Source: Streptomyces sp. RKAG293 (GTDB taxonomy: Bacteria > Actinomycetota > Actinomycetes > Streptomycetales > Streptomycetaceae). From it: 64,000 bases of DNA. Positions 53,866 to 63,287 of the stretch are shown here, piece after piece. The translations under genes and the position numbers were made by a program. Location of the stretch: contig NZ_JAJOZB010000001.1 of NCBI RefSeq assembly GCF_023701745.1, positions 2,238,501 to 2,302,500 on the forward strand, in the 5' to 3' direction. Within the stretch, counting starts at the first letter, position 1, and each line of letters opens with the position of its first letter. A model generated the notes under the pieces. The model had not been told where the DNA came from. It saw only the letters and a program-made list of their open reading frames with translations, and did no database searches.

Positions 53866-54921
53866 GTGACCGATACCGCACGCCCCACCTCACGGGACGT
53901 GGCGCGGGCCGCGGGTGTCTCGCAGGCGACCGTTTCGCTGGTCCTGGGCGGAAAGTCCCGCGGGCGGGTCTCCGAGCGCACGGCGGAGGCGGTCCGCGCG
54001 GCGGCGCTGGCACTGGGCTACCGGCCGAACCTGGCCGCCCGCAACCTCCGGCTCGGCCGCACCCGGACGGCCCTGCTGGTCGTCCCGGCACTGACCAACG
54101 AGTACTTCGCCCGGGTCTACACCGGCGCCGCCCGCGTCGCGGCGGAGCACGAGTTCGGCGTGGTGCTCTACCCGTCCCCCGACGGCATCGGGCCGGCCCG
54201 CGACCCCTTCGGCTCGGCCCGCGCCTCGCTCGACGGCGTCATCGCGTCCTCGATGGCCGCCGACGCGCTCGACGCGATCGGCGGCGGCGACCTTCCGCTC
54301 GTGATGCTCGACAGCGACCCCGGCGCGGCGGGCGCGGCGGGCGCGGGCGGCGCGGCCGGCTCCGGCGCCGCCGTCACGGTCAACTTCGACATCGCCGACG
54401 GGATGCGGCAGGTGGCCCGCTGTCTGCTCGGCCTCGGGCACCGCCGGTTCACCCACCTGGCCTCCGCGGTCGACACCTGGACGTTCCACGTCCGCGCCAC
54501 GACACTGGCCGACACCCTGGCGGGCGCCGGGGACGTGGTGCTGCACACCGTGCGCTCCGCGCACAGCGTCGAGGACGCGCGGCTCGCCGCGGAACACGCC
54601 CTCACCCGGCCCGGCCCCCGGCCCACCGCCCTGGTCTGCGACGACGACATCCTCGCCGCGGGCGCCTGCAAGGCCGCGCGACGGCTGGGGCTGCGGGTGC
54701 CGGCTGATGTGTCGGTGACCGGATTCGACGACCTCGCGCTCGCCACCGCGGTCGAACCGGAACTCACCACGGTCCGGCTTCCCGCCGACGAGATCGGCGG
54801 CCGGGGCATGGCGGCACTGCTGGCCGTCCTGGACGGCCGTCCGGCCGACGGGAGCGATCTGCCGGTGGAACTCGTGGTCCGGGGCTCGACGGGGCCGCCG
54901 CCTGCTCCCGCGGTGACCTGA
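53866..54921 (+). CDS. LacI-family regulator with low-complexity insertion
   Basis: A 351-residue LacI/GalR protein: HTH in residues 10-30 (TSRDVARAAGVSQATVSLVL), then a sugar-binding periplasmic-protein-like domain (YRPNLAARNLRLGRTRTALL, GFDDLALATAVEPELTTVR). A Gly/Ala tract, GAAGAAGAGGAAGSGAA, is inserted in the core near residue 155. GTG 53866 is chosen; ATG 53857 is too close to its ribosome site. It is divergent from the MFS gene and probably represses it in response to a sugar or related ligand. Confidence 0.92.
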   Translation: MTDTARPTSRDVARAAGVSQATVSLVLGGKSRGRVSERTAEAVRAAALALGYRPNLAARNLRLGRTRTALLVVPALTNEYFARVYTGAARVAAEHEFGVVLYPSPDGIGPARDPFGSARASLDGVIASSMAADALDAIGGGDLPLVMLDSDPGAAGAAGAGGAAGSGAAVTVNFDIADGMRQVARCLLGLGHRRFTHLASAVDTWTFHVRATTLADTLAGAGDVVLHTVRSAHSVEDARLAAEHALTRPGPRPTALVCDDDILAAGACKAARRLGLRVPADVSVTGFDDLALATAVEPELTTVRLPADEIGGRGMAALLAVLDGRPADGSDLPVELVVRGSTGPPPAPAVT

Positions 54922-54952
54922 TTCAGGTGGCGGGCGATTCAGGTGGCGGGCG
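54921..54952. repeat. 16-bp tandem duplication after lacI
   Basis: ATTCAGGTGGCGGGCG is repeated twice in tandem, beginning at the last base of the LacI-gene stop codon (TGA 54919-54921). Confidence 0.7.
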
Positions 54953-54982
54953 CGGCGTGCCTCCCGCAGGTACGGGAACGAC

Positions 54983-55133
54983 TCACGCCCGCGCCTCGGT
55001 GACGGGGGCCGGGCCCTCCGGGGTGGGGCTTCGAAATCGACTATTTACGGGCCTGGCGGCCCACAAATAGCTCGGCAGCATTTCGAAACCCCACCCCTCC
55101 AGCCCCGTCCCCCTCGCAGAGGTGCGGGCGTGA
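54983..55133. repeat. Long nested palindrome between lacI and prcA
   Basis: About 151 bp of nested inverted repeats: outer TCACGCCCGCGCCTC (54983-54997) with GAGGTGCGGGCGTGA (55119-55133; 14 of 15), GACGGGG (55001) with CCCCGTC (55103), an 18-bp near-perfect arm (GGGGTGGGGCTTCGAAAT, 55020-55037, with 55080-55097, one mismatch), CTATTT/AAATAG and a GGGCC/GGCCC tip. It is far larger than a normal terminator, though it lies between convergent genes and could end both transcripts. Confidence 0.75.
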
Positions 55134-55162
55134 CGTGGGTAAGGCGACAGGGACGTGTGCCC

Positions 55163-55912
55163 CTACTCCTCTTCCTCATCTGACGGGTCGTCCGTTTTTG
55201 TGGTCGCTGCGCTGTCCGCCTCCAGGAGGCGGGCCAGCTGACGGCCCAGGATCCGCTTGAACTTGCGCTGCTGCGGCCGCGTCCGGTCCAGCACCGCGAC
55301 CTCCAACTGCTCGGCGGTGAGCGTGCGTTCCCCGCCGTTGCTGTCCCGGCCGAGGGACTCGGCCGCCAGTTTCAGCGCCTCCGCGAGCGTCATGCCGTCG
55401 CGGTGCCGCTGGTCCAGGAAGGTGCCGATCGAGTCCGAGTTGCCGCCGACCGCCACCGCGCCGTGCTCATCGACGATCGAGCCGTCGTGCGGCAGCCGGT
55501 AGATCTGGTCGTCCTCGGCGGCCGCGCCGACCTCCGCGACGATCAGCTCCACCTCGTACGGCTTCTCGCCGACGCTGGAGAAGATGGTGCCCAGGGTCTG
55601 GGCGTAGACGTTGGCCAGCCCGCGGGCCGTGACGTCCTCACGGTCGTAGGTGTAGCCGCGCAGGTCGGCGTAGCGCACGCCGCCGATCCGCAGGTTCTCG
55701 AACTCGTTGTACTTGCCCACCGCCGCGAACGCGATCCGGTCGTAGATCTCGCTGACCTTGTGGAGCGCGCGGGACGGGTTCTCGGCGACGAACACGATGC
55801 CGTCGGTGTACTGCAGCACGACGACGCTGCGGCCGCGCGCGATGCCCTTGCGGGCGTACTCCGCACGGTCGGCCATGGCCTGCTGGGGTGAGACATAGAA
55901 CGGCGTCGACAC
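55163..55912 (-). CDS. prcA: 20S proteasome alpha subunit
   Basis: A 249-residue alpha subunit of the actinobacterial proteasome. It begins [21 protein letters not shown], the gate-region motif, and contains [17 protein letters not shown]. Acidic C-terminus (DDPSDEEEE). It forms the outer rings of the core particle. It lies 91 bases downstream of prcB, an operon; a long palindrome follows. Confidence 0.97.
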   Translation of the reverse strand: MSTPFYVSPQQAMADRAEYARKGIARGRSVVVLQYTDGIVFVAENPSRALHKVSEIYDRIAFAAVGKYNEFENLRIGGVRYADLRGYTYDREDVTARGLANVYAQTLGTIFSSVGEKPYEVELIVAEVGAAAEDDQIYRLPHDGSIVDEHGAVAVGGNSDSIGTFLDQRHRDGMTLAEALKLAAESLGRDSNGGERTLTAEQLEVAVLDRTRPQQRKFKRILGRQLARLLEADSAATTKTDDPSDEEEE

Positions 55913-56003
55913 CGGCTATCCGTCCCTTTCTGTCAGTGGTGTGGGGGCTCCACCCGGCGTCAGCCGGGGGAAGCATTCCCGGTCCTCCGGTCCTGCCGGA
56001 CCG

Positions 56004-56849
56004 TCAGAGCAGCTCGGCACGCGGGCCGTCGGGCTGTTCCAGCCGGCGCTCGTGGATGGCACGGACGACGTCCGACGACTCGTCCTCGGTGAGCCTGCGG
56101 AAGCCCTCGTCGGTGATGACGGTGACGATGGGATAGATACGCCGCGCCAGGTCCGGTCCGCCGGTGGCCGAATCGTCATCGGCCGCGTCGTACAGGGCCT
56201 GTACGACCAGCGTGATCGCCTGGTCCTCCGTCAGATCCTTGCGGTACAGCTTCTTCATCGAACCGCGGGCGAAGACCGAACCCGACCCCGTCGACGCGAA
56301 GCCGTGCTCCTCGGAGCGTCCGCCCGTCACGTCGTAGGTGAAGATCCGGCCCTTTTCGCGGTCCACGTCGTATCCGGCGAACAGCGGAACGACGGCCAGT
56401 CCCTGGAGCGCCATCCCGAGGTTCCCGCGGATCATCGTGGAGAGCCGGTTCGCCTTGCCCTCCAGGGAGAGCACCGCGCCCTCGATCTTCTCGTAGTGCT
56501 CCAGTTCCAGCTGGAACAGCCGCACCATCTCCACGGCCAGTCCGGCGGTGCCGGCGATGCCCACGGCCGAGTACTCGTCGGCCGGGAAGACCTTCTCGAT
56601 GTCCCGCTGCGCGATGATGTTGCCCATCGTCGCGCGCCGGTCACCGGCGAGGATCACCCCGCCGGGGAACGTCGCGGCCACGATGGTCGTGCCGTGCGGG
56701 ATCTCGATGGCGCCCTGGAGCGGCGGCAGGCTCCGGTTGCGCGGCAGCAGGTCCGGTGAGTGCTCGCCGAGGAAGTCGATGAACGAGGACGAGCCAGGCG
56801 TCAGGAAGGCAGCTGGCAGACGCCCGGTGCTACGAGTGTTGGCTTCCAC
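56004..56849 (-). CDS. prcB: 20S proteasome beta subunit
   Basis: A 281-residue beta subunit with a 53-residue propeptide; after cleavage the catalytic Thr54 (in [10 protein letters not shown]) is exposed. [14 protein letters not shown] and GTAGLAVEM support the fold. The GTG at 56849 has GGAAGGAAACG upstream. It is the proteolytic core of the Pup-proteasome. Confidence 0.97.
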   Translation of the reverse strand: MEANTRSTGRLPAAFLTPGSSSFIDFLGEHSPDLLPRNRSLPPLQGAIEIPHGTTIVAATFPGGVILAGDRRATMGNIIAQRDIEKVFPADEYSAVGIAGTAGLAVEMVRLFQLELEHYEKIEGAVLSLEGKANRLSTMIRGNLGMALQGLAVVPLFAGYDVDREKGRIFTYDVTGGRSEEHGFASTGSGSVFARGSMKKLYRKDLTEDQAITLVVQALYDAADDDSATGGPDLARRIYPIVTVITDEGFRRLTEDESSDVVRAIHERRLEQPDGPRAELL

Positions 56850-57004
56850 ACGTTTCCTTCCACGTATGCGACGGCCCGGCGCATGGCGACAGACCGGTCG
56901 TTGAACTGTCCAGGTGCTGCGTCGCAGCTGAGGCACAGCACGCCTCGGACCCTACCCGGCCCGCGGCGGTGATCCACATGTTCCTGCGAGGTCTCGGCGG
57001 AGCA

Positions 57005-57025
57005 CTCCGGGCGATGCGCCCGGAG
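57005..57025 (-). terminator. Hairpin after pup
   Basis: Perfect 9-bp stem CTCCGGGCG (57005-57013)/CGCCCGGAG (57017-57025), ATG loop, 5 bases past the pup stop. It may end or attenuate transcription from pup toward prcB. Confidence 0.6.
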
Positions 57026-57029
57026 CCGA

Positions 57030-57248
57030 CTACTGACCGCCCTTTTGGACGAATGACCTCACGAAATCCTCAGCATTCGCTTCGAGGACGTCGTCGATCT
57101 CGTCCAGGATGTCGTCGACGTCCTCCGAGAGCTTCTCGTGGCGCTCCTTGAGTTCGTCCGAGGCTTGCGCGTCCTGCGCTACCTCTTCGACTTCCTCGGT
57201 GGCGCGTGTCGCCTTCTGCTGTCCGCCGTCGGTGTCCTTCGTAGCCAT
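57030..57248 (-). CDS. pup: Prokaryotic ubiquitin-like protein Pup
   Basis: A 72-residue intrinsically disordered modifier. It begins MATKDTDGGQQKATR, has the helical Arc-binding segment (DELKERHEKLSEDVDDILDE) and ends KGGQ. The C-terminal Gln must be deamidated to Glu by Dop before PafA links it to lysines. It sits directly downstream of dop and upstream of prcB. Confidence 0.97.
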   Translation of the reverse strand: MATKDTDGGQQKATRATEEVEEVAQDAQASDELKERHEKLSEDVDDILDEIDDVLEANAEDFVRSFVQKGGQ

Positions 57249-57356
57249 GACGCTCACCCCGCTCGGTTGCGTTTCCCACTTGATCAGACCCTACAAGCCG
57301 GGTCCGACATCGGCCCTGTTTCCGCTCACTTGCTTGATTCCCGGTTCTGGGCCATT

Positions 57357-58868
57357 TCAGCCGCCGGAAAGGATGCGGACCAAGTCTTCCGCCGTACGAC
57401 AGCGGTCCAGGAGCTCCTTGACGTGGTTGCGGGTGCCGCGTAGCGGCTCCAGGGTCGGAACCCGCTGCAGGGAGTCCCGGCCCGGCAGATCGAAGATGAC
57501 CGAGTCCCAGGAGGCGGCGGCTACGTCGTCGGCGTACTGCTCCAGGCAGCGGCCGCGGAAGTAGGCGCGGGTGTCCTCGGGGGGCTTGGTCTCGGCCCGG
57601 ACGACCGCCGGCTCGTCCAGTAGCCGCTTCATGCGGCCGCGGGCCACCAGACGGTTGTAGAGGCCCTTGTCGGGCCGTACGTCGGCGTACTGGAGGTCCA
57701 CGAGGTGCAGGCGCGCGGCGTCCCATTCCAGGCCGTCACGGCGCCGGTAGCCCTCCAGGACCTCCTTCTTGGCGACCCAGTCCAGCTCGCCCGACAGGCT
57801 CATCGGGTTGTTCTCCAGCCGGTTCAGGACGTCCTCCCAGCGGCTGAGGACATCCTTCGTCTGGTCGTCCGCGTCGGCGCCGAAACGCTCCTCGACGTAT
57901 TTGCGGGACAGGTCGAAGTACTCCATCTGGAGCTGTACGGCGGTCAGCGTCCGGCCGCTGCGGAGCGTGATGAGATGTTGCAGTGTGGAGTCGTGGCTGA
58001 CCTGGTGCAGGGTGCGCACCGGCTGGTCCACGGCCAGGTCCACCTTGATGAAGCCGTCCTCGATCATCGACAGCACCAGGGCGGTGGTGCCGAGCTTGAG
58101 GTAGGTCGAGATCTCGGAGAGGTTGGCGTCCCCGATGATGACGTGCAGGCGGCGGTACTTCTCCGCGTCCGCGTGCGGCTCGTCCCGGGTGTTGATGATG
58201 GGGCGTTTGAGGGTGGTCTCCAGGCCGACCTCGACCTCGAAGTAGTCGGCGCGCTGGCTGAGCTGGAAGCCGTCGTCGTGGCCGTCCTGGCCGATGCCGA
58301 CGCGGCCGGCCCCGGTGACGACCTGGCGCGAGACGAAGAACGGCGTCAGATGGCGCACGATGTCCGAGAAGGGGGTCTCCCGCTTCATCAGATAGTTCTC
58401 GTGGGTGCCGTAGGACGCGCCCTTGTTGTCGGTGTTGTTCTTGTACAGGTGGATCGGCTGGGCGCCGGGGAGCTGCGCGGCCCGTTCGGCGGCCTCGGCC
58501 ATGATGCGCTCGCCCGCCTTGTCCCACAGGACGGCGTCGAGCGGGTTGGTGACCTCGGGTGAGGAGTACTCCGGGTGGGCGTGGTCGACGTAGAGCCGCG
58601 CGCCGTTGGTGAGGATGACATTGGCCAGGCCGATGTCCTCGTCGGTGAGCTGGCTCGAGTCCGCCGTGTCACGGGCGAGGTCGAAGCCCCGGGCGTCACG
58701 GAGCGGATTCTCTTCCTCGAAGTCCCAGCGGGCGCGGCGCGCCCGGTGCATCGCCGCCGCGTAGGCGTTGACGATCTGGGACGAGGTGAGCATGGCATTG
58801 GCGTTCGGGTGCCCGGGAACGGAGATGCCGTACTCCGTCTCGATACCCATTACTCGCCGTACGGTCAT
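57357..58868 (-). CDS. dop: Pup deamidase/depupylase Dop
   Basis: A 503-residue Dop, paralogous to PafA but with the Dop loop near residue 45-60. Key ligase-fold motifs: [49 protein letters not shown] and [14 protein letters not shown]. It deamidates Pup and removes it from substrates. The ATG at 58868 has AAGGAGGG upstream; the longer frame to 58970 is not supported. The 241-base gap to arc holds no certain promoter. Confidence 0.97.
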   Translation of the reverse strand: MTVRRVMGIETEYGISVPGHPNANAMLTSSQIVNAYAAAMHRARRARWDFEEENPLRDARGFDLARDTADSSQLTDEDIGLANVILTNGARLYVDHAHPEYSSPEVTNPLDAVLWDKAGERIMAEAAERAAQLPGAQPIHLYKNNTDNKGASYGTHENYLMKRETPFSDIVRHLTPFFVSRQVVTGAGRVGIGQDGHDDGFQLSQRADYFEVEVGLETTLKRPIINTRDEPHADAEKYRRLHVIIGDANLSEISTYLKLGTTALVLSMIEDGFIKVDLAVDQPVRTLHQVSHDSTLQHLITLRSGRTLTAVQLQMEYFDLSRKYVEERFGADADDQTKDVLSRWEDVLNRLENNPMSLSGELDWVAKKEVLEGYRRRDGLEWDAARLHLVDLQYADVRPDKGLYNRLVARGRMKRLLDEPAVVRAETKPPEDTRAYFRGRCLEQYADDVAAASWDSVIFDLPGRDSLQRVPTLEPLRGTRNHVKELLDRCRTAEDLVRILSGG

Positions 58869-59061
58869 GCGGCCCTCCTTGCCCGGCGCCGCCCCGTGCT
58901 GGGGCTGACGCTCAAGTACCGCTGCGCATATGGCCCGAGTGCGACTGCTGTTCCCTGAGCCGCACTGCATGGCGCGGTACGGAAGAGCCTAGAACGCGAT
59001 GGCGGCGGTGGGGAGATCATTTCACTCATTGCTCCGGTCCTGGCCTACCTGTGGACAAACA

Positions 59062-59102
59062 CTCCGGCTGCGGGAACCCGGTCGGGGCGCCCGCAGCCGG
59101 AG
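59062..59102 (-). terminator. Terminator of arc
   Basis: Perfect 13-bp stem CTCCGGCTGCGGG (59062-59074) with its complement (59090-59102), immediately after the arc stop. Confidence 0.85.
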
Positions 59103-59109
59103 GTCTGCT

Positions 59110-60876
59110 TTACAGGTACTGCCCGGTGTTGGCCACGGTGTCGATGGAGCGGCCGGTGTCCGCGCCCTGCTTTCCGGTGACGAGCGTGCGGATGAACACG
59201 ATCCGCTCGCCCTTCTTGCCGGAGATGCGGGCCCAGTCGTCGGGGTTGGTGGTGTTGGGCAGGTCCTCGTTCTCCTTGAACTCGTCGACACAGGCGGCGA
59301 GCAGGTGGGCGACGCGAAGACCGCGCTGGTTGTGGTCGAGGAAGGCCTTGATCGCCATCTTCTTGGCCCGGTCCACGATGTTCTGGATCATCGCTCCGGA
59401 GTTGAAGTCCTTGAAGTACAGGACCTCCTTGTCACCGTTGGCGTACGTGACCTCCAGGAAGCGGTTCTCCTCCGTTTCGGTGTACATCCGCTCGACGACG
59501 GCCTGGATCATGGCGTCGACGGTGCCGGCCTTCGATCCGCCGTGCTCCGACAGGTCCTCGCTGTTGAGCGGGAGTGTCGGAACGAGGTACTTCGAGAAGA
59601 TGTCCTTGGCCGCCTCGGCGTCCGGCCGCTCGATCTTGATCTTGACGTCCAGACGGCCGGGCCGCAGGATCGCCGGGTCGATCATGTCCTCACGGTTGGA
59701 GGCGCCGATGACGATGACGTTCTCCAGGCCCTCCACCCCGTCGATCTCGGCGAGCAGCTGGGGGACGATGGTGTTCTCCACGTCCGAGCTGACACCGGAT
59801 CCGCGGGTGCGGAAGAGGGATTCCATCTCGTCGAAGAAGACGATGACGGGGGTGCCCTCGCTCGCCTTCTCCCTGGCTCGCTGGAAGACCAGGCGGATCT
59901 GACGCTCGGTCTCACCGACGTACTTGTTGAGCAGTTCGGGACCCTTGATGTTCAGGAAGTAGCTCTTGCCCTGCGGCTTCCCGGTGACTTCGGCGACCTT
60001 CTTGGCAAGGGAGTTGGCGACTGCCTTGGCGATGAGGGTCTTACCGCAGCCCGGAGGGCCGTAGAGCAGCACGCCCTTGGGCGGGCGCAGTGAGTACTCC
60101 TTGAACAGATCCGCGTGCAGATACGGGAGTTCGACCGCGTCCCGGATCTGCTCGATCTGACCGGCGAGGCCGCCGATCTGCTTGTAGTCGATGTCAGGGA
60201 CCTCTTCGAGTACGAGGTCCTCGACCTCGCTCTTGGGGACCCTCTCGTACACGTAGCCGGAGCGGGGCTCCAGCAGAAGTGCGTCGCCTACGCGGAGAGC
60301 GCCGTCCAGGAGTGGCTCGGCGAGCCACACCACCCTCTCCTCGTCGGTGTGTCCGACGACCAGGGCTCGTTCGCCGTCCTCAAGGATCTCCTTGAGGGTG
60401 ACGATGTCGCCGACGCGCTCGTACTTCATGGCCTCGACCACGTTGAGCGCTTCATTGAGCATGAGTTCCTGACCTCGCCGGAGGTCTTCAAGTTCGACGG
60501 AGGGGCTGACGTTCACCCGCAGCTTTCGGCCGCCGGTGAAGATGTCCGCCGTTCCGTCCTCGTTCGCCTGCAGAAAGACGCCGAAACCGGCAGGAGGCTG
60601 TGCGAGCCTGTCCACTTCTTCCTTGAGGGCCACGATCTGGTCGCGGGCCTCGCGGAGAGTGTTCGCGAACCGCTCATTCTGAGCGGACACGCCTGCCAGG
60701 TTGGTCTGCAGCTCGACGATCCGCTCTTCGAGAATCCTCGTGTGACGCGGAGAGTCGGCGAGCTTACGTCGCAGGACGGCGATTTCCTGCTCAAGAAAGG
60801 CGACCTGGCTCGCGGTGTCTTCTGAACCACGAGCGGGTCGGCCGCCACGGGTGATGTCGTCGTCGTGGGCCGCCAC
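59110..60876 (-). CDS. arc: Proteasome-associated AAA ATPase Arc/Mpa
   Basis: A 588-residue AAA+ ATPase. The N-terminal coiled coil ([16 protein letters not shown]) binds Pup, followed by OB domains and an AAA module with Walker A GPPGCGKT and Walker [13 protein letters not shown]. The last residues, GQYL, form the motif that docks to the alpha rings. It recognises pupylated substrates and feeds them to the core. The GTG at 60876 (VAAHDDD) with GGAGGAGG upstream gives the 588-residue length. Confidence 0.97.
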   Translation of the reverse strand: MAAHDDDITRGGRPARGSEDTASQVAFLEQEIAVLRRKLADSPRHTRILEERIVELQTNLAGVSAQNERFANTLREARDQIVALKEEVDRLAQPPAGFGVFLQANEDGTADIFTGGRKLRVNVSPSVELEDLRRGQELMLNEALNVVEAMKYERVGDIVTLKEILEDGERALVVGHTDEERVVWLAEPLLDGALRVGDALLLEPRSGYVYERVPKSEVEDLVLEEVPDIDYKQIGGLAGQIEQIRDAVELPYLHADLFKEYSLRPPKGVLLYGPPGCGKTLIAKAVANSLAKKVAEVTGKPQGKSYFLNIKGPELLNKYVGETERQIRLVFQRAREKASEGTPVIVFFDEMESLFRTRGSGVSSDVENTIVPQLLAEIDGVEGLENVIVIGASNREDMIDPAILRPGRLDVKIKIERPDAEAAKDIFSKYLVPTLPLNSEDLSEHGGSKAGTVDAMIQAVVERMYTETEENRFLEVTYANGDKEVLYFKDFNSGAMIQNIVDRAKKMAIKAFLDHNQRGLRVAHLLAACVDEFKENEDLPNTTNPDDWARISGKKGERIVFIRTLVTGKQGADTGRSIDTVANTGQYL

Positions 60877-61128
60877 GGTCCTCACCTCCTCCAAGGGGAG
60901 CTGGACGTTTCCAGACCCTACCTGGGCCGGTGGGGGTTGAAACCCCTAGATCACAAAGACGGTCGGGGTGTGTCCGATCTTCACCCTTGCGTACGTCCTC
61001 ACGCCAGGGGGATACCCACGGATCAACATCGGAAAGCGGCCGGTTGTATCGTCGGTTCGGTCAACACCCGTCAGGGACTGTTGCGGTCCGTCTACGGGCC
61101 GATCCATGAACGGCAGGCGAGGTACCCC

Positions 61129-61428
61129 GTGAGTGACGTGTCCGAGGCCGGCGCGGAAGAGCTGGAAGTCTGGATCGACCAGGACTTGTGCACCGGCGAC
61201 GGGATCTGTGTGCAGTACGCGCCTGAGGTGTTCGAGCTCGACATCGACGGGCTGGCGTACGTCAAGGGCCACGACGACGAGCTGCGGCAGGCGCCGGGCG
61301 CCACGGCCCCGGTTCCGCTGACGATGCTCACCGATGTGGTGGATTCGGCCAAGGAGTGCCCCGGCGACTGCATCCACGTCCGCCGCGTCACCGACCGGGT
61401 CGAGGTGTTCGGTCCCGACGCCGGGTGA
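61129..61428 (+). CDS. Ferredoxin, [3Fe-4S] or [4Fe-4S] single cluster
   Basis: A 99-residue ferredoxin with Cys at about 21, 27, 77 (before Pro) and 81: LCTGDGICVQYAPEVFEL and KECPGDCIHV. The first two Cys are five residues apart with AP following, typical of P450-supporting [3Fe-4S]/[4Fe-4S] ferredoxins of actinobacteria. GTG 61129 follows GAGG. It is divergent from arc; TATCGT near 61047 may be a -10. It could give electrons to the P450s in this window, but this is inference only. Confidence 0.9.
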   Translation: MSDVSEAGAEELEVWIDQDLCTGDGICVQYAPEVFELDIDGLAYVKGHDDELRQAPGATAPVPLTMLTDVVDSAKECPGDCIHVRRVTDRVEVFGPDAG

Positions 61429-61470
61429 CGGACGGCGGGCGGCCGGTGACGGCAGGCGGCGGGTGACGGC

Positions 61471-62031
61471 TCAGATGCTGTTCGCGAGCGCGCCCGGCGT
61501 GGCGTAGTACCGTCCGGCCCGCCACTGCCAGGTGTACGCGCGCTTCTGGTCCGGGCAGCAGCGCGGTGTGGTGTCGCTGGAGTACCCGAGGACCGTCGCC
61601 CTGATGGTGCGGCCCTGGAGCCCGAAGCCGGTGATGCTGCGCTGCTCCGCCGGATCGACGAGGGTGGCCACGATGCGCGGCGCGCTGCCGGGCGCCGCGC
61701 CGGCCGTCAGGACGAAGACACCGGTGGGCGGGGTGCCCGCCTCGGCCGGGCAGTGCACGACGACGACGGTCTCGGGCCTGCCGTCCTGGTCCAGATCCGC
61801 CGAGACGCGGCTGACGACGTCCACCGGGGCTCCCGCGCAGTCCAGCGGGTACGCGGCCGCCTTCGGGTCCGGTGCGGGCCGTGGGGTGGCCTGGGAGGCG
61901 TGCGAGGAGGCATCGGCGGGCTGGACGAGGGCCCCGGCGCCGATGACCGCGCCGAGCAGCGCGGCGGTGGAGATCCAGTGCACCGAGCGGGCTCGGGTAT
62001 GCGGAAGGGCCGGTCCTGCGGAGGGCTGCAC
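61471..62031 (-). CDS. Exported hypothetical protein
   Basis: A 186-residue protein with an N-terminal signal region (WISTAALLGAVIGAGALVQPADA). A SADLDQDGRPETVVVVHC segment resembles FG-GAP/VCBS-like calcium-binding loops. Cys residues (CC in TTPRCCPDQKR) suggest disulfides. GTG 62031 with AGGAG upstream preferred. Function unknown. It is convergent with the ferredoxin gene and lies downstream of the trmI terminator. Confidence 0.75.
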   Translation of the reverse strand: MQPSAGPALPHTRARSVHWISTAALLGAVIGAGALVQPADASSHASQATPRPAPDPKAAAYPLDCAGAPVDVVSRVSADLDQDGRPETVVVVHCPAEAGTPPTGVFVLTAGAAPGSAPRIVATLVDPAEQRSITGFGLQGRTIRATVLGYSSDTTPRCCPDQKRAYTWQWRAGRYYATPGALANSI

Positions 62032-62143
62032 TCGCCTGGCTCCTGGGGAGTTCGTTCGAGGGGGGTGGCCAGCATGGTGCCACACGTCACACTCCGGTGG
62101 AACAGCAGGTGCGGCCGCGAGTGCCGGGACCGCCGGAATGCGG

Positions 62144-62191
62144 GAGGCGCCGGTGCCGGAACCCTTGCGGGCGTTCCGGCACCGGCGCCTC
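62144..62191 (-). terminator. Terminator of trmI
   Basis: Perfect 19-bp stem (62144-62162 with 62173-62191), 10-base loop, downstream of the trmI stop. Confidence 0.85.
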
Positions 62192-62222
62192 TCCCTGCTC
62201 TCGGCGGGGCGGTGGCCCGGTA

Positions 62223-63215
62223 CTACTCGGCGGGCGCCTCGGGGGCGGCCGGTGCCTCGACGGCGGGCGTCTCGGCGGCGGTCACCTCAGCGGCCGCTGC
62301 CGCGTCGGCGGGCGCGTGCTTGCCCCCGCTTTCGCTGCCGGGGCCGGTGTAGTCCTCGCCGTACGAACCCTTGGAGGGCCGGCGGCGGCGCATCGGCGGC
62401 TCCACGCCGTCGGCGAGCCGGCGGGCGGTGAGCAGGAAGCCGGTGTGCCCGATCATGCGGTGGTCGGGACGTACCGCGAGACCCTCGACGTGCCAGTTCC
62501 GGACCATGGTCTCCCAGGCCGCGGGCTCGTTGAAGGTGCCGTGCTCACGGATGGACTCGACGGTGCGGGCCATCTGCGTGGTGGTGGCGACGTAGCAGCA
62601 CAGGATGCCGCCGGGGACGAGCGCCTTCGAGACGGCGTCGAGGCATTCCCAGGGGGCGAGCATGTCCAGAATGACGCGGTCGACATCGGTGTCGGACAGA
62701 TTGTCCTGGAGGTCGCCGACGGTCAGCTGCCAGGCGGGGTGCTCCCCGCCGAAGTAGCGCTGGACGTTCTGGGTGGCGATCTCGGCGAAGTCGGCGCGGC
62801 GCTCGTAGGAGTGCAGCATGCCCTGGTCGCCGACGGCGCGCAGCAGGAAGCTGCTGAGCGAGCCTGATCCGACTCCCGCTTCGACGACCCGGGCGCCGGG
62901 GAAGATGTCGGCCATCGCCAGGATCTGCCCCGCGTCCTTGGGGTAGACCACTGCGGCACCGCGTGGCATGGACAGGACATAGTCGGGGAGCAGGGGACGC
63001 AGCGCCAGGTAGGCGACGTTCCCCGTGGTACGGACAACACTTCCTTCGGGAGCACCGATCAACTCGTCGTGCTGGAAAGCGCCCTTGTGGGTGTGGAACT
63101 GCTTTCCGGCTTCGAGCGTGAAGGTGTAGTGGCGTCCCTTGGGGTCGGTGAGCTGGACCTGGTCCCCGACTTGGAATGGGCCGCGACGGCGGGCGGCACC
63201 GGTCGGTTCGGACAT
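62223..63215 (-). CDS. trmI: tRNA (adenine-58-N1)-methyltransferase
   Basis: A 330-residue class I methyltransferase of the TrmI family. An N-terminal beta domain (GDQVQLTDPKGRHYTFTLE) precedes the catalytic fold with SAM motif VVEAGVGSGSLSSFLLRA and acidic motif DRVILDMLAPWECLDAV. It makes m1A58 in the T-loop of tRNA. The long Ala/Glu/Pro C-terminal tail is common in actinobacteria. In many relatives it lies beside arc, as here. Confidence 0.96.
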   Translation of the reverse strand: MSEPTGAARRRGPFQVGDQVQLTDPKGRHYTFTLEAGKQFHTHKGAFQHDELIGAPEGSVVRTTGNVAYLALRPLLPDYVLSMPRGAAVVYPKDAGQILAMADIFPGARVVEAGVGSGSLSSFLLRAVGDQGMLHSYERRADFAEIATQNVQRYFGGEHPAWQLTVGDLQDNLSDTDVDRVILDMLAPWECLDAVSKALVPGGILCCYVATTTQMARTVESIREHGTFNEPAAWETMVRNWHVEGLAVRPDHRMIGHTGFLLTARRLADGVEPPMRRRRPSKGSYGEDYTGPGSESGGKHAPADAAAAAEVTAAETPAVEAPAAPEAPAE

Positions 63216-63287
63216 GTGAACAGCGTAGCTGCTGTTTCTAGGGGCTCGGTTCGCCGCCGGGTGGTTCTGCAGGGCCCTTGGTCCGGG

